A DNA stretch of 64,000 nucleotides from Halobacillus fulvus (GCA_004078665.1 SCFO01000009.1:1-64000), one strand, 5' to 3'; shown: positions 27,107 to 36,203, counted from the first letter of the stretch. Translations and numbers: made by a program. The notes: generated by a model from the sequence alone, not told the origin.

Positions 27107-27766
27107 TTAGCTAAGGTGTTTGACAACTTCTTTGGCAACAGCTTCTGTAGATTGAGGGTTTTGACCAGTAATCAGGTTTCCATCCACTTCATAATGAGTG
27201 GACCAGTTTGGACCGGAAACGAAGGTAGCACCGAGCTCATTCAGCTTGCTTTCAAGCAAGAATGGCATATGCTTGTCTAGAGTCGTTTCCACCTCTTCAG
27301 AATCTGTAAAAGCATTGACGCGTTTACCTTTTACAAGCGGTTCTCCGTTGGACAAGGTCGCACCGACTAGGCCGGCTGGACCGTGACAGACTGCTGCAAC
27401 GGTTTTATCTGCCTCATAAAAGTCGCGAAGCAGTTCTTGAAGTTTCGCGTTATCCGGGAAGTCGAACATCGTTCCGTGACCGCCTGGAAGGAAAATCGCA
27501 TCATAATCTCCAGCGGACAAGCCGTCGATCGGCGTCGTGTTTTCCAAATGCGGTTTTGTATCTAAAATTTCTTGTGGCTCATCGTCACTCACGCTTCCTG
27601 GATCGACCGGAGAGCGTCCGCCTTGTGGACTGGCGACAGTGACTTCATAGCCATGCTTTTTAAATTCGTTATAGGCTTCACCAAATTCAGATAACCAAAT
27701 TCCTGTAGGTTGCTCATCGGTGATTTTTTCGTGGTTCGTTACAACCATGAGTACTTTCTTAGACAT
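27107..27766 (-). CDS. DJ-1/PfpI family protein (Hsp31-like)
   Basis: 219 residues from the ATG at 27766 behind AAGGAGGAG. The nucleophile elbow VAAVCHGPAG near residue 110 gives Cys-His; FLPGGHGTMFDFP and the long insert ESKLNELGATF fit the class I glutamine amidotransferase-like Hsp31/HchA-type branch. Likely a glyoxalase III, deglycase or chaperone; the family is disputed. Monocistronic. Confidence 0.87.
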   Translation of the reverse strand: MSKKVLMVVTNHEKITDEQPTGIWLSEFGEAYNEFKKHGYEVTVASPQGGRSPVDPGSVSDDEPQEILDTKPHLENTTPIDGLSAGDYDAIFLPGGHGTMFDFPDNAKLQELLRDFYEADKTVAAVCHGPAGLVGATLSNGEPLVKGKRVNAFTDSEEVETTLDKHMPFLLESKLNELGATFVSGPNWSTHYEVDGNLITGQNPQSTEAVAKEVVKHLS

Positions 27767-27909
27767 ATTCAAAACTCCTCCTTGAAATATGAGGTTCTAT
27801 TCTAGCCTAGAACCTTGTCTACGGTTTTGACAAATGGTTTGCTTATAAGGTTGGAGCATATCGCCCCATTTTAAATTTCTTACCCGCTATAAAAATTAGG
27901 TAAACATCG

Positions 27910-27962
27910 TTGACAATAAAAAAGCGGAAGCCTACGATGAGTGTATATATGAACACATACAC
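27910..27962 (+). promoter_or_regulatory. Promoter and operator of the CzrA-like gene
   Basis: -35 TTGACA 27910-27915, 17-base spacer, -10 TACGAT 27933-27938, then GTGTAT-N10-ATACAC at 27941-27962 overlapping the start of transcription. ArsR/SmtB sensors bind 12-2-12 or similar dyads placed like this. Confidence 0.7.
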
Positions 27963-27981
27963 ATGTGAAAGGAGAATCCAT

Positions 27982-28314
27982 ATGGCAAAGGACCAGGAAG
28001 GAAAACGTGAAGAAAAAGAAGTAGAGGTGCTGGATGAAGAGACGCTTTTTGTTGTTTCTCAAACGTTCAAAGCATTGTCTGATCCGACACGAATTCGCAT
28101 TCTGCACCTTTTATGCGAGCAAGAATTGTCCGTCAATCAAATCGCGGAAACACTGGAATTAAGGCAGTCCACTGTCTCTCATCAGCTCAGATTTCTAAAA
28201 AATCTCCGTTTGGTCAAATACAGGAGAGAAGGAACGACGATCTTTTATTCACATGATGATGAGCATGTGATCGATTTATTGCAGCAAACGATTAATCACG
28301 CCCTTCATCATTGA
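27982..28314 (+). CDS. ArsR/SmtB-family metal sensor, CzrA-like
   Basis: 110 residues from the ATG at 27982 (AAAGGAG upstream). Winged helix [13 protein letters not shown], then recognition helix [14 protein letters not shown]. The C-terminal helix carries D-D-E-H and N-H-A-L-H, matching the alpha-5 Asp/His zinc-cobalt site of CzrA; the alpha-3 Cys box is absent. So it should sense Zn/Co/Ni rather than arsenic. No metal exporter gene is adjacent. Confidence 0.87.
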   Translation: MAKDQEGKREEKEVEVLDEETLFVVSQTFKALSDPTRIRILHLLCEQELSVNQIAETLELRQSTVSHQLRFLKNLRLVKYRREGTTIFYSHDDEHVIDLLQQTINHALHH

Positions 28315-28332
28315 TGTTTGCAACGGAGTGGC

Positions 28333-28437
28333 TTATGGAACAGAAGAAGCGCGTTGCGAAACAGAGCCTCTTCCTTAGGGCACAGAGCGCGCCTGTTAGG
28401 GAACAAAGCGCCCTCGTTACGGAACAGACACACTCAC
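28333..28437 (+). repeat. 21-bp minisatellite, five units
   Basis: Five head-to-tail units start at 28333, 28354, 28375, 28396 and 28417. Consensus approximates TTAGGGAACAGAGCG then about six variable bases. Period 21 is a whole number of codons, so the frame is kept; units are diverged. Confidence 0.8.
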
Positions 28438-28481
28438 ATACAAAGCAAAGATTGAAAACGCACGAGAAAACCACCTGTTGA
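28335..28481 (+). CDS. Possible 48-residue heptad-repeat peptide
   Basis: ATG at 28335 has GGAG 6 bases upstream; the frame reads through the minisatellite as VAKQSLF, LRAQSAP, VREQSAL, VTEQTHS and ends TTC-stop. An imperfect terminator (AAACC-ACCT / AGGTTGGTTT) overlaps the stop. The opposite strand is also open. Could be a real peptide or merely repeat DNA. The remaining gap to 28731 shows nothing else. Confidence 0.3.
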   Translation: MEQKKRVAKQSLFLRAQSAPVREQSALVTEQTHSHTKQRLKTHEKTTC

Positions 28482-28737
28482 GGTTGGTTTGTTTTTAAAT
28501 CTGAATTGCCAAGTCCTAAAGCCTAGGCATTTCTAGGTCCGAAGGCTGGACAGCTATCCGAATCCAAAAACGCCTTTCATAAAAACTCCTGTTTATCCGG
28601 TTTCATTACACATAAAAAAAGGAAATATAGTATTACTGACCAATAGGGAATGTTTTACTGTTCTGCCGTTGACCTCTTTACATAATTCACCGTGATTGGA
28701 CGACGATAAAACTATACTGTGAGTGAGGATAATGAAC

Positions 28738-30213
28738 ATGAAATTTAATGAATGGCAACAATCACATATATATGGTCCCGAAGAGCAGGAAGTAGAAAGT
28801 CTCGTGTTTCATTCGAAACGTGTCCAACCGAACGCTGCCTTTTTCAGTATTAAAGGAGAGCAGCATGATGGCCACGTCTTTATTGAAGAAGCTATACAGG
28901 CTGGTGCCTCCACAATTATCGGAACAGACCGCGAATTTTTGCAGAAGATAAGCCAGCAATTTCCATCGAAGACGTTTATTCATGTGACAGATATCCGTGA
29001 TTACATGGCGACGTTTTCGAAGGCTTTTTATCAAGCTGTCGATGAAAAAATGACCACGGTCGGTGTGACAGGAACGAACGGGAAGACGACAGTGACAGCT
29101 TATGTGCGGTCACTTTTAACGCTCCTCGGATTACCGACTGGATCGATTGGAACGACAGGAATCTGGTCGTCGAAGGAAAAGCTGACGTACAAAAAAAGCA
29201 CGCCTACGACACCGGAATCCACGGATCTTCATCAGATTTTCCACCATCTTTATGAACTGGGTGACCGCGGGGCTTCGATGGAGGTTTCTTCCATTGCCCT
29301 CGATCAGAAGAGGGTCCAGGGAATCTGGTATGATGTGGCGATCCACACGAACTTTTCTGAAGAGCACTTGGAGTATCACCAGACGATGGAGCATTATAAA
29401 AAGAGCAAAATGAAGCTTTTTGCTCAGTCAAAGGCTCAAGTGATCAATGCGGATGATTCGGGCATGGCGGAAGATCTTCTGTGTCAGCACCGGGATACCT
29501 GCCTGACTTACAGCATTGATGGTGACCGTGGGGCAGACATTCGTGCAGATTACATCGACATATCAGAAGAAGGCTCGACCTTCGACCTGTATTACAGCGA
29601 CTATTATGCGCGCGTATATGTACCGGTGTATGGAACCTATAACGTCGCGAATGTTCTGGCGGCGATCGGGACGGCGTTGCATCTAGGCTTTACGATTCAG
29701 GAGATCATTCATGTTTTACCGAAATTAGAGGGTCCTGAAGGCCGGTTCCAAGTGCTCGAAACGCCGTATCACAAAAAAATCATCATCGATTATGCCCACA
29801 CACCAGTGGCCTTGAATCGCTTAGTGGAAGAAGTGAAGAAGCTTGAGTATGACCGCTTGATCTGCATGATTGCAGGCATTGGAATCCGCGACTTCAATAA
29901 AATGCCGAAAATGGCAGAAGCGATTGATGGAAAAGCGGATCAAGTTGTCGTGACAGTCGATCATCCGGGCTATCATGATCCTCAGGATGTTGTGGACAAA
30001 GTGATGACGGGATTTCGTAATCCTTATGATTCTTCGATACATCAGACATTGACGAGAGAAGAAGGTGTGAAAAAAGCGCTGGAACTGGGACGGGAGAATG
30101 ACATTGTTTTACTGACTAGTGGTTGTATTAACAATGCGCAGATCATCAAAGGGGAAGAGGTGCCGCATTCGGACGAAGAGATCATCCGCGCCTATCATCC
30201 AACGGTGGTGTGA
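28738..30213 (+). CDS. MurE-like Mur ligase, copy 1
   Basis: About 491 residues; 28732 is an alternative start, but GAGTGAGG is better spaced for 28738. It has three Mur ligase domains: N-terminal binding (1-95), ATPase with GVTGTNGKTT near 108 and the carbamyl-Lys stretch YKKSKMKLF, and C-terminal (IDYAHTP, then GIGIRDFNK). The substrate-reading motif, DNPR in DAP-adding MurE, is DHPG; the HAL His of canonical MEVSSHAL is Ile. Outside a cell-wall cluster. Likely adds an unusual residue or acts on another substrate. Confidence 0.85.
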   Translation: MKFNEWQQSHIYGPEEQEVESLVFHSKRVQPNAAFFSIKGEQHDGHVFIEEAIQAGASTIIGTDREFLQKISQQFPSKTFIHVTDIRDYMATFSKAFYQAVDEKMTTVGVTGTNGKTTVTAYVRSLLTLLGLPTGSIGTTGIWSSKEKLTYKKSTPTTPESTDLHQIFHHLYELGDRGASMEVSSIALDQKRVQGIWYDVAIHTNFSEEHLEYHQTMEHYKKSKMKLFAQSKAQVINADDSGMAEDLLCQHRDTCLTYSIDGDRGADIRADYIDISEEGSTFDLYYSDYYARVYVPVYGTYNVANVLAAIGTALHLGFTIQEIIHVLPKLEGPEGRFQVLETPYHKKIIIDYAHTPVALNRLVEEVKKLEYDRLICMIAGIGIRDFNKMPKMAEAIDGKADQVVVTVDHPGYHDPQDVVDKVMTGFRNPYDSSIHQTLTREEGVKKALELGRENDIVLLTSGCINNAQIIKGEEVPHSDEEIIRAYHPTVV

Positions 30214-30245
30214 ATGGATGAAGGCATCAGGTGCCGTTTATGAGA

Positions 30246-30279
30246 AACAGGCGGGAGGGAAGCCTCCTGCCTGTTTTCG
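30246..30279. terminator. Bidirectional terminator
   Basis: AACAGGCGGGAGG / CCTCCTGCCTGTT around GAAG, between convergent genes. Confidence 0.85.
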
Positions 30280-30280
30280 T

Positions 30281-30823
30281 TTAGTGAGAAAAGGTTTTTT
30301 GCACTAAATCTCTATACACATAGAAAAATCCAGGGACTTCTTTTTCTGTAAGCCCGTGCTTCATGCTTTCGACAACGCTCTCGTTGTACCATTTCTGTTT
30401 TTCATAACCGGCATTGAAGCCATTCCAAACGGCTTTTCCCTCTTCCGCTAGATCTGCTTGTAAGGATTCTAAATTATCAAGTTTATCCGCTACAATCAGG
30501 GCTTTGACTTCTTTCGAACCGTTCCGGACAACATCGATCGTGTGCTGTTTTCTTTCCTTCCAGGATTTAGTTTTATCCTCTGTATGAGCCTGAACAATTC
30601 GGGCGACATCTTCTCCGAACTCCCTGCGAATATCCTCTATATTGTAAGAGGTGTCTTCGACGACATCATGAAGGTATCCTGCACATATGACAGCCTCTCC
30701 ATATCCAGCTCTTTCAAGTCGCTCGGCTACCCGGATCGGGTGAACGATATAATCGGCATCTGACTTTTTTCTTTTTTGACCGGCATGAGCCTTTGTGGCG
30801 AAGCTTTTTGCTTTTTCAATCAT
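30281..30823 (-). CDS. HD-domain protein, small alarmone hydrolase-like
   Basis: 180 residues. AHAGQKRKKSDADYIVHPIRVA, then YLHDVVEDT, match the His-His-Asp metal site of the RelA/SpoT hydrolase domain and the stand-alone Mesh1/SAH group; no synthetase or regulatory domain follows. It may hydrolyse (p)ppGpp or NADPH, as shown for some Mesh1 enzymes; that is inference here. AAAGGAG before the ATG. Monocistronic. Confidence 0.83.
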   Translation of the reverse strand: MIEKAKSFATKAHAGQKRKKSDADYIVHPIRVAERLERAGYGEAVICAGYLHDVVEDTSYNIEDIRREFGEDVARIVQAHTEDKTKSWKERKQHTIDVVRNGSKEVKALIVADKLDNLESLQADLAEEGKAVWNGFNAGYEKQKWYNESVVESMKHGLTEKEVPGFFYVYRDLVQKTFSH

Positions 30824-30955
30824 AAGAATCGCTCCTTTGGGCAGAAAATTTGCAAACCGTCTCTCAGGTTGCTTAAATGGGACATGGTATTATATAATTA
30901 GTAGGTTTAAATCATTCTAATCATGTTATTTTTGTCATAAAAGGGGATGCATCGG

Positions 30956-31888
30956 ATGGAAACAATCGAAATTACAGGTCAACCGCCTAAGTCCAGTCAG
31001 TCTCAAGTACTGGTCATCGGCAAATTTGACGGCTTTCACCTCGGGCACCAGCGTCTACTGAAAGAAGCGAAAAGAGTAGCAAAGGAAGGAGATCTCCTGT
31101 CCGCCTATGGATTCTCCGATCATCCGAAATGGGTGCTGGGAGGAAAGGAAGAATTCAAATCATCGATTTCTTCGTATGAAGACCGTTTGAATCTTCTTGA
31201 AGAATCCGGCGTCAATCGTTACTACCATGTTCATTTTACCAAAGAATATGCCCGCACCTCTCCTCAGGAGTTTGTGCACGAGCATCTTGGACGTATGAAT
31301 CTTTCTCATGTGATTGTAGGGGAAGGGTTCAAGTTCGGAAAAGGCCGTGGCTCGGATGCCAGTGGATTAGCTGATTTGTGCCAAGAAATCGGGGTCCCTG
31401 TATCGATTGTTTCCCATGCGAAGATCAACGGAGAGAAATTAAGCAGTACAACGATAAGATCTCACGTGCGGGAAGGCAAAATGGAAGCTGTTCAGGCGAT
31501 GCTTGGCCGCCCATTCGAACTGACGGGCATTGTTGAAAAAGGGGAGCAGCTCGGGCGTCAATTGGGTTACCCGACGTTGAACCTCGGTCAGATTAATGAA
31601 TACGTGGAAGTGAAGCCCGCTGTTTATCTCGGAACGGTCCGGATCGGCGAAGAATCTCCGGAATATTACTACACGTTAATCAGTGCAGGGTATCGTCCGA
31701 CCGTGAACGGGGATTCCTATAAAGTAGAGGCGTATATCCTTGATTTTTCAGGTGATTTATACGAGCAAAAGGTTTCTGTTAAGTTTCTTCGTCATTTGCG
31801 AGACGAGGTCAACTTCGATGGTCTCGACGCACTTGTTGAACAGATGCAGGAAGATGAACGCTATGCAAGAGAGATTTTAGGCTTATAA
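30956..31888 (+). CDS. RibF/RibC-like FAD synthetase paralogue
   Basis: 310 residues from the ATG at 30956 (AAGGGG spaced 10). N-terminal nucleotidyltransferase IGKFDGFHLGHQRLL at about 18-32 and STTIRSHV; C-terminal riboflavin kinase with GYPTLNLGQ (usual PTAN is PTLN) and VEAYILDFSGDLYEQ. It is not beside truB/rbfA, where the principal ribC normally sits, so it is probably an extra copy. It may have changed flavin specificity. It is followed 27 bases later by yuzB. Confidence 0.85.
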   Translation: METIEITGQPPKSSQSQVLVIGKFDGFHLGHQRLLKEAKRVAKEGDLLSAYGFSDHPKWVLGGKEEFKSSISSYEDRLNLLEESGVNRYYHVHFTKEYARTSPQEFVHEHLGRMNLSHVIVGEGFKFGKGRGSDASGLADLCQEIGVPVSIVSHAKINGEKLSSTTIRSHVREGKMEAVQAMLGRPFELTGIVEKGEQLGRQLGYPTLNLGQINEYVEVKPAVYLGTVRIGEESPEYYYTLISAGYRPTVNGDSYKVEAYILDFSGDLYEQKVSVKFLRHLRDEVNFDGLDALVEQMQEDERYAREILGL

Positions 31889-31915
31889 GACAACAAATAG
31901 AAAGGAGTATGTACC

Positions 31916-32164
31916 ATGGGGGTAGTCGTTGTCGAAATCTGTGACGGAAATTTGATTACGGAATTGGATATCGAAAGCATCATTGAGTCCGAATACCCTG
32001 AAGTGGCCGTACTCATGAATGAATGTCTTTCCTTCTGCGGCATGTGTGCGGTCAGACCTTATGCGATCGTAAACGGTTCGCGTGTGTTCGGAAAGACACC
32101 GGAAGAAGCATTAGAGAAGATTCGCAAGAAAATCGAGGAAGAACTGGCGGTTTACGCCGATTAA
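31916..32164 (+). CDS. yuzB: YuzB family protein (DUF1450)
   Basis: 82 residues, with the clear family core CLSFCGMCAVRPYAIVNG: three cysteines in C-x3-C-x2-C. The N-terminus MGVVVVEICDGNL is typical. Function unknown; the cysteines could bind a metal or Fe-S centre. AAAGGAG upstream. Followed closely by a DUF1189 gene. Confidence 0.88.
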   Translation: MGVVVVEICDGNLITELDIESIIESEYPEVAVLMNECLSFCGMCAVRPYAIVNGSRVFGKTPEEALEKIRKKIEEELAVYAD

Positions 32165-32176
32165 GGCGGGGGAAGT

Positions 32177-32674
32177 ATGATGGGGTTTTTGGATTCGTTT
32201 TTTCATAGTGTACGGTTACCAAAGAAAGAATCGATGTTTCATCTGAATAGAAAAGGGATGACAAATACCATCGGTTATTTGTTTGTTTTGTTGACCGTTC
32301 TTTTCTTGCCGGATCTGATCGGCACCATCATTCATCTGGATTCGAGCCTTACGGAAGTTTCAAGAGGCTTATATCTCGTTCAAGTCTTTGTCTTTTATCC
32401 ATTGTTGATCATTTTCCTTATCATTGTTGGGGTTTCAGTTTTAGCAGGTGCCGCCCTTTTGCTAAGGAGAGCGTTGCACCGTAAGCTCACCTATCAGCAA
32501 TTATGGAAAATGACCGCGTATGCTTCCACCATCCCTTTGATTTTAAGCGTCCTCTTAAAATATATAGCGGTACCGGATAGCATCAGTGCTCTTTTATTTC
32601 TTGGTATTTTTACTTTTGTCATGTACCGTATGATCAAAATTTATCCAAAAGCATCGGCGAAGCGCTCAGCGTAA
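32177..32674 (+). CDS. DUF1189 membrane protein
   Basis: 165 residues; ATG at 32177 or 32180. FLDSFFHSVRLPKK is the DUF1189 opening, followed by five hydrophobic stretches (about 33-52, 68-95, 112-126, 130-150). Role unknown; related Bacillus proteins are linked to maltose or envelope functions only by name. It lies 12 bases after yuzB, so the two are likely co-transcribed. Confidence 0.78.
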   Translation: MMGFLDSFFHSVRLPKKESMFHLNRKGMTNTIGYLFVLLTVLFLPDLIGTIIHLDSSLTEVSRGLYLVQVFVFYPLLIIFLIIVGVSVLAGAALLLRRALHRKLTYQQLWKMTAYASTIPLILSVLLKYIAVPDSISALLFLGIFTFVMYRMIKIYPKASAKRSA

Positions 32675-32765
32675 GTCGGTGCTTTTTCTGTTTCCAGTTG
32701 CTTTTCTTATTATTTTTCATTAAACTGACTTTAATTTCAGAAAATTCTATACAGGGGTGGATGAC

Positions 32766-33608
32766 ATGACAAAGGCACTTGTTTTGCAATCAGATTTCGG
32801 AATCAGTGACGGGGCCGTAAGTGCGATGCATGGCGTCGCTTATTCCGTGAGTCAGGAGCTGTCGATTTTTGATCTGACGCATGATATTCCACCATTCAAT
32901 ATATGGGAGGCATCCTATCGCCTATGGCAAACGATGACGTATTGGAAGGAGGGAACGGTTTTTGTTTCGGTTGTCGATCCTGGAGTTGGTTCGACGCGGA
33001 AAAGTGTCGGGGTGAAAACCGGTTCCGGTCATTATGTCATTACGCCAGATAATGGAACACTGACACATATTGCCCGAACAGAAGGAATTGAAGCCATCAG
33101 GGAAATCGATGAAAGCATCAACCGACTGCCGAAATCCGGAGAGTCCTATACGTTCCACGGACGGGATATTTACGCTTACACAGGAGCGAGGCTTGCTTCC
33201 GGGATCATTACCTTCGAAGGTGTCGGACCTGAGCTTGATCCAGATTCTTTTGTGAAATTGAACGTCAAGGAGCCGGTGCTTGAGAACGGGAAGACTGTGA
33301 GAGGGATCATTGATATTCTGGATATCCGTTTTGGGAATCTATGGACGAATATTCCGAGGACGTTATTCAAACAGACGGCTGTGGAGTATGGAGACACTCT
33401 CGACGTAAGGATCCTTCACGACGGACGTGAACTGTACCACAATGCGATGACGTTCGGTCGCTCATTCGCGGATACCCATAAAGGAGAACCGTTAGTGTAT
33501 ATCAATTCGCTTGATAACCTTGGAGTCGCGATCAATCAGGGTTCGTTTGCCAAAGCCTATGATATCCGGACAGGGTCGAACTGGGAAATTGTATTGGAAC
33601 AGAAATGA
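32766..33608 (+). CDS. SAM hydrolase (SAM hydroxide adenosyltransferase, DUF62)
   Basis: 280 residues from the ATG at 32766 (CAGGGGTGG before it). Motifs VDPGVGSTRK, VITPDNGTLTH and FHGRDIYAYTGARLA match the fluorinase-like family in its hydroxide-adding form, including the Asp-Arg-His set that uses water. It splits SAM to adenosine and methionine. No halogenation genes are near. AKR follows 85 bases later. Confidence 0.88.
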   Translation: MTKALVLQSDFGISDGAVSAMHGVAYSVSQELSIFDLTHDIPPFNIWEASYRLWQTMTYWKEGTVFVSVVDPGVGSTRKSVGVKTGSGHYVITPDNGTLTHIARTEGIEAIREIDESINRLPKSGESYTFHGRDIYAYTGARLASGIITFEGVGPELDPDSFVKLNVKEPVLENGKTVRGIIDILDIRFGNLWTNIPRTLFKQTAVEYGDTLDVRILHDGRELYHNAMTFGRSFADTHKGEPLVYINSLDNLGVAINQGSFAKAYDIRTGSNWEIVLEQK

Positions 33609-33693
33609 TATCGATGAGCAAAATAGAAGAAACGGCCTTCTGCCTGTGCTACACTACCGATGTAAACTCTTACAAGAAAAGGAGTCTTTTACT

Positions 33694-34518
33694 ATGAAAA
33701 CAATGACGTTACATAATCAAGTGGAGATGCCTCAGCTTGGTTTTGGTGTATGGCAGGTAGAGCAGAATGAAGCGGTCCCAGCCGTTTCCAAAGCGCTTGA
33801 AACAGGGTATCGCTCGATAGATACCGCTGCGATTTATGGAAATGAAGAGCAGGTCGGTGAAGCGATCAAGAACAGTGGTCTTGGCCGTGATGAGTTGTTC
33901 ATCACGACGAAGGTGTGGAACTCTGACCAAGGATACGACAACACGATTCAAGCGATGGAGACAAGCCTAGAGAAGCTTGGACTGGATTATGTCGATCTCT
34001 ATTTGATTCACTGGCCGACTCCTGAGTACGACGAGTATGTAGAAACCTACAAAGCATTGGAACAGCTGAAGAAGGATGGAAAAGTCAAAGCGATCGGCGT
34101 GTGCAACTTTGATATTGAGCATTTGGAACGTCTGTTGGATGAGTGTGAAGTGAAGCCAGCAGTCAACCAGGTAGAATGCCACCCTTATCTCGCGCAGAAC
34201 GAATTGAAAGATTTCTGTCGCAAGCACGGCATTCATGTTGAAGCATGGAGTCCCCTGATGCAGGGAGGCGATGTGCTGCAAAATGAAGCGATCCAGTCGA
34301 TTGCGAAAGCACACGGGAAGACACCGGCACAGGTTGTCATCCGCTGGCATTTGCAAAACGACACGATTGTGATTCCGAAGTCTGTCACGCCATCCAGAAT
34401 TGAAGAGAACTTTGATGTCTTCGATTTTGAATTGACGGCGGATGAGATGAATGCGATCAATAAGCTGGACCGTGGCGAGCGTAAAGGCCCACAGCCTTCT
34501 GAAATGAACGTCCGGTAG
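33694..34518 (+). CDS. Aldo/keto reductase (YtbE/YvgN type)
   Basis: 274 residues from the ATG at 33694 behind AAAAGGAG; the open frame before it belongs to the preceding gene's shadow. TIM-barrel AKR with GFGVWQ, SIDTAAIYGNEEQVG (Asp-Tyr), LIHWPTP (His) and the NADPH site IPKSVTPSRIEEN. Likely reduces methylglyoxal or similar aldehydes with NADPH. Strong terminator. Confidence 0.92.
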   Translation: MKTMTLHNQVEMPQLGFGVWQVEQNEAVPAVSKALETGYRSIDTAAIYGNEEQVGEAIKNSGLGRDELFITTKVWNSDQGYDNTIQAMETSLEKLGLDYVDLYLIHWPTPEYDEYVETYKALEQLKKDGKVKAIGVCNFDIEHLERLLDECEVKPAVNQVECHPYLAQNELKDFCRKHGIHVEAWSPLMQGGDVLQNEAIQSIAKAHGKTPAQVVIRWHLQNDTIVIPKSVTPSRIEENFDVFDFELTADEMNAINKLDRGERKGPQPSEMNVR

Positions 34519-34533
34519 AAATCCTATATAAAG

Positions 34534-34573
34534 AAGCCCCCTAGAAAGCACTTGAGATTTCTAGGGGGCTTTT
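34534..34573 (+). terminator. Terminator
   Basis: AAGCCCCCTAGAAA / ATTTCTAGGGGGCTT-TT with an extended stem. Confidence 0.9.
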
Positions 34574-34596
34574 GTGATGGCTGAATGCTGCTTTAC

Positions 34597-35190
34597 TTAG
34601 GATTCTGTTGTCGTCAGTATCCTTTTCGCCTCGATGAACCTCTGAATGCCTGTGAACAATTCCACCGCAAAGAAGATCATCGTCGACCACCAGAGAAAGT
34701 CTGGAAACAGAAGCATGATACTGAATAAAAGGAACCCTTCTGTACGTTCCGCAACCCCAGCCTGATAATAAAAGGATTTGATCCCTGCTTTTTCTGAAAC
34801 GGCTCCGACGACTAAGAAGATCGTCATCGAAATGATGATCGATACGCTTAACAATAGAAGCGGCCAGAGCACTTCGGGATGAACATAAGCAATCGCTACG
34901 ATCATGCCGATCTCCACGATTCGGTCGAACGTAATGTCCATCACCGTACCGAACGGAGACGTTTTGGTATGTCGTGCCATCGTCCCGTCCACCGCGTCGA
35001 GAAAACCTGAGAGCCATAACATGACGACGGCTAAAATCGGATAGCCGAGTACATAAAGAACGCTTGTCGCCAGTCCGACGAATAAAGCGACAACCGTGAT
35101 TTGATTGGCTGTCCGCCCTTTATTTAAAAGTAAATGAGCGGTTTTATCAATGGAGGGTTGTACATATTTTCTTGCATGTGTATCTAGCAT
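34597..35190 (-). CDS. CDP-alcohol phosphatidyltransferase
   Basis: 197 residues, six membrane helices. The family motif is complete: D-A-V-D-G-T-M-A-R near residue 64, then eight residues, G, three residues, D, three residues, D (ITFD). It moves a phosphatidyl or diacylglycerol phosphate group from CDP-DAG to an alcohol; the alcohol cannot be read. It follows the VTT gene by 4 bases, with AGGTGA before the ATG. Confidence 0.88.
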   Translation of the reverse strand: MLDTHARKYVQPSIDKTAHLLLNKGRTANQITVVALFVGLATSVLYVLGYPILAVVMLWLSGFLDAVDGTMARHTKTSPFGTVMDITFDRIVEIGMIVAIAYVHPEVLWPLLLLSVSIIISMTIFLVVGAVSEKAGIKSFYYQAGVAERTEGFLLFSIMLLFPDFLWWSTMIFFAVELFTGIQRFIEAKRILTTTES

Positions 35191-35194
35191 GCGA

Positions 35195-35860
35195 TCACCT
35201 GCTTTTATCTTTTTGTTCCATACCTAACCATACCCTTACCCGTGAACGAAAGAAATAACTCATCAGAACGAGAGTTGTAATCGGGATGAAGGCAATCAAA
35301 ATGTAGAACCATTTGCCGGAATGGAAGCTTGAACCGACCAGTCCATAGGCAAAAGCGGCGGGGATAATGCCTAGTGCCGTCGCTCCCATGTAGTCTCTCA
35401 GTTTTACTTTCACGATGCCTGCGGAATAGCTTAAAACGTGAAACCCCACTAAAGGAATCAGCCGCAGCACAAGTACATAGATGAATCCACGGACTTCTAT
35501 TTGCGAGCGGATTTTTCGCACCTTTTCGGACTGATTCAATTTGAGAATGGACTCTCCGAAAAAATAAGCAAGACCGTATCCTGAAAGACTCGCTCCTAAA
35601 GCACCAATCCAAATATAAAGAAACCCTGGCCAAAGCCCGTAAGTAAGCCCTGCTGTGATCGATAAAATTGAAGAAGGGAAGAAAATGACTGGCCCAAGTC
35701 CATACATGATGAAGAATACGAGAGGTGAGAGCATTCCGAATGAAAGAATGAATGTTCTCAGGTCTGTCGCTGAAATCGCCCACCGAAAATGGACGAAGTA
35801 GACGGCCGTGCTAAGGAACAGAGTAATGAGAATGAAACGGATCCACGTTTTTCTATCCAA
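35195..35860 (-). CDS. TVP38/TMEM64 (VTT-domain) membrane protein
   Basis: 221 residues from a TTG at 35860 with AAAGGGAG 7 bases upstream. VTT core: PSSILSITAGLTYGLWPGF and a G-x-x-L-S-G-Y-G segment, then FHVLSYSAGIVKV. DedA/VTT proteins include undecaprenyl-phosphate and phospholipid translocases. Sharing an operon with a phosphatidyltransferase suggests work in membrane lipid handling. First gene of the pair. Confidence 0.87.
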   Translation of the reverse strand: MDRKTWIRFILITLFLSTAVYFVHFRWAISATDLRTFILSFGMLSPLVFFIMYGLGPVIFFPSSILSITAGLTYGLWPGFLYIWIGALGASLSGYGLAYFFGESILKLNQSEKVRKIRSQIEVRGFIYVLVLRLIPLVGFHVLSYSAGIVKVKLRDYMGATALGIIPAAFAYGLVGSSFHSGKWFYILIAFIPITTLVLMSYFFRSRVRVWLGMEQKDKSR

Positions 35861-36203
35861 GCCGCATCTCCCTTTCAAAAGGGTCGCTTTCTTTTCATTA
35901 TAACGAATTATTGCCGATTCTTTTGCAGGAACCGAAAAAAATGATGAAATATGTAAGGTGGCTTACCTTGGGAAAAGGAGAGGGATGAACTTGAAGGCGG
36001 TTTTACAAACTATGCATTTATGAAACTTTTTGTGTGCGTCCTTTTTCTTAATTGAACGCTTGTTTAGATGGTTTTTTCCTTTTATGAGGATGTAAGCGGG
36101 GTCTTTTAACCCGGCTTGGAAGCGCAGGAAAGAATTAATAATGAAAGCTTCCAAGGAATTATGGTACCTTGAAATAGATTTTGAGACAAGGAGGTACTTG
36201 AAA

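Noticed and set aside
35986-36024. 12-codon leader peptide before the LysM hydrolase
   Set aside because: Good ribosome site but no attenuator structure or conserved codons that I can see; mentioned only in the gene entry.
35880-36203. c-di-AMP (ydaO) riboswitch before the cell-wall hydrolase
   Set aside because: The leader lacks the conserved ydaO core motifs.
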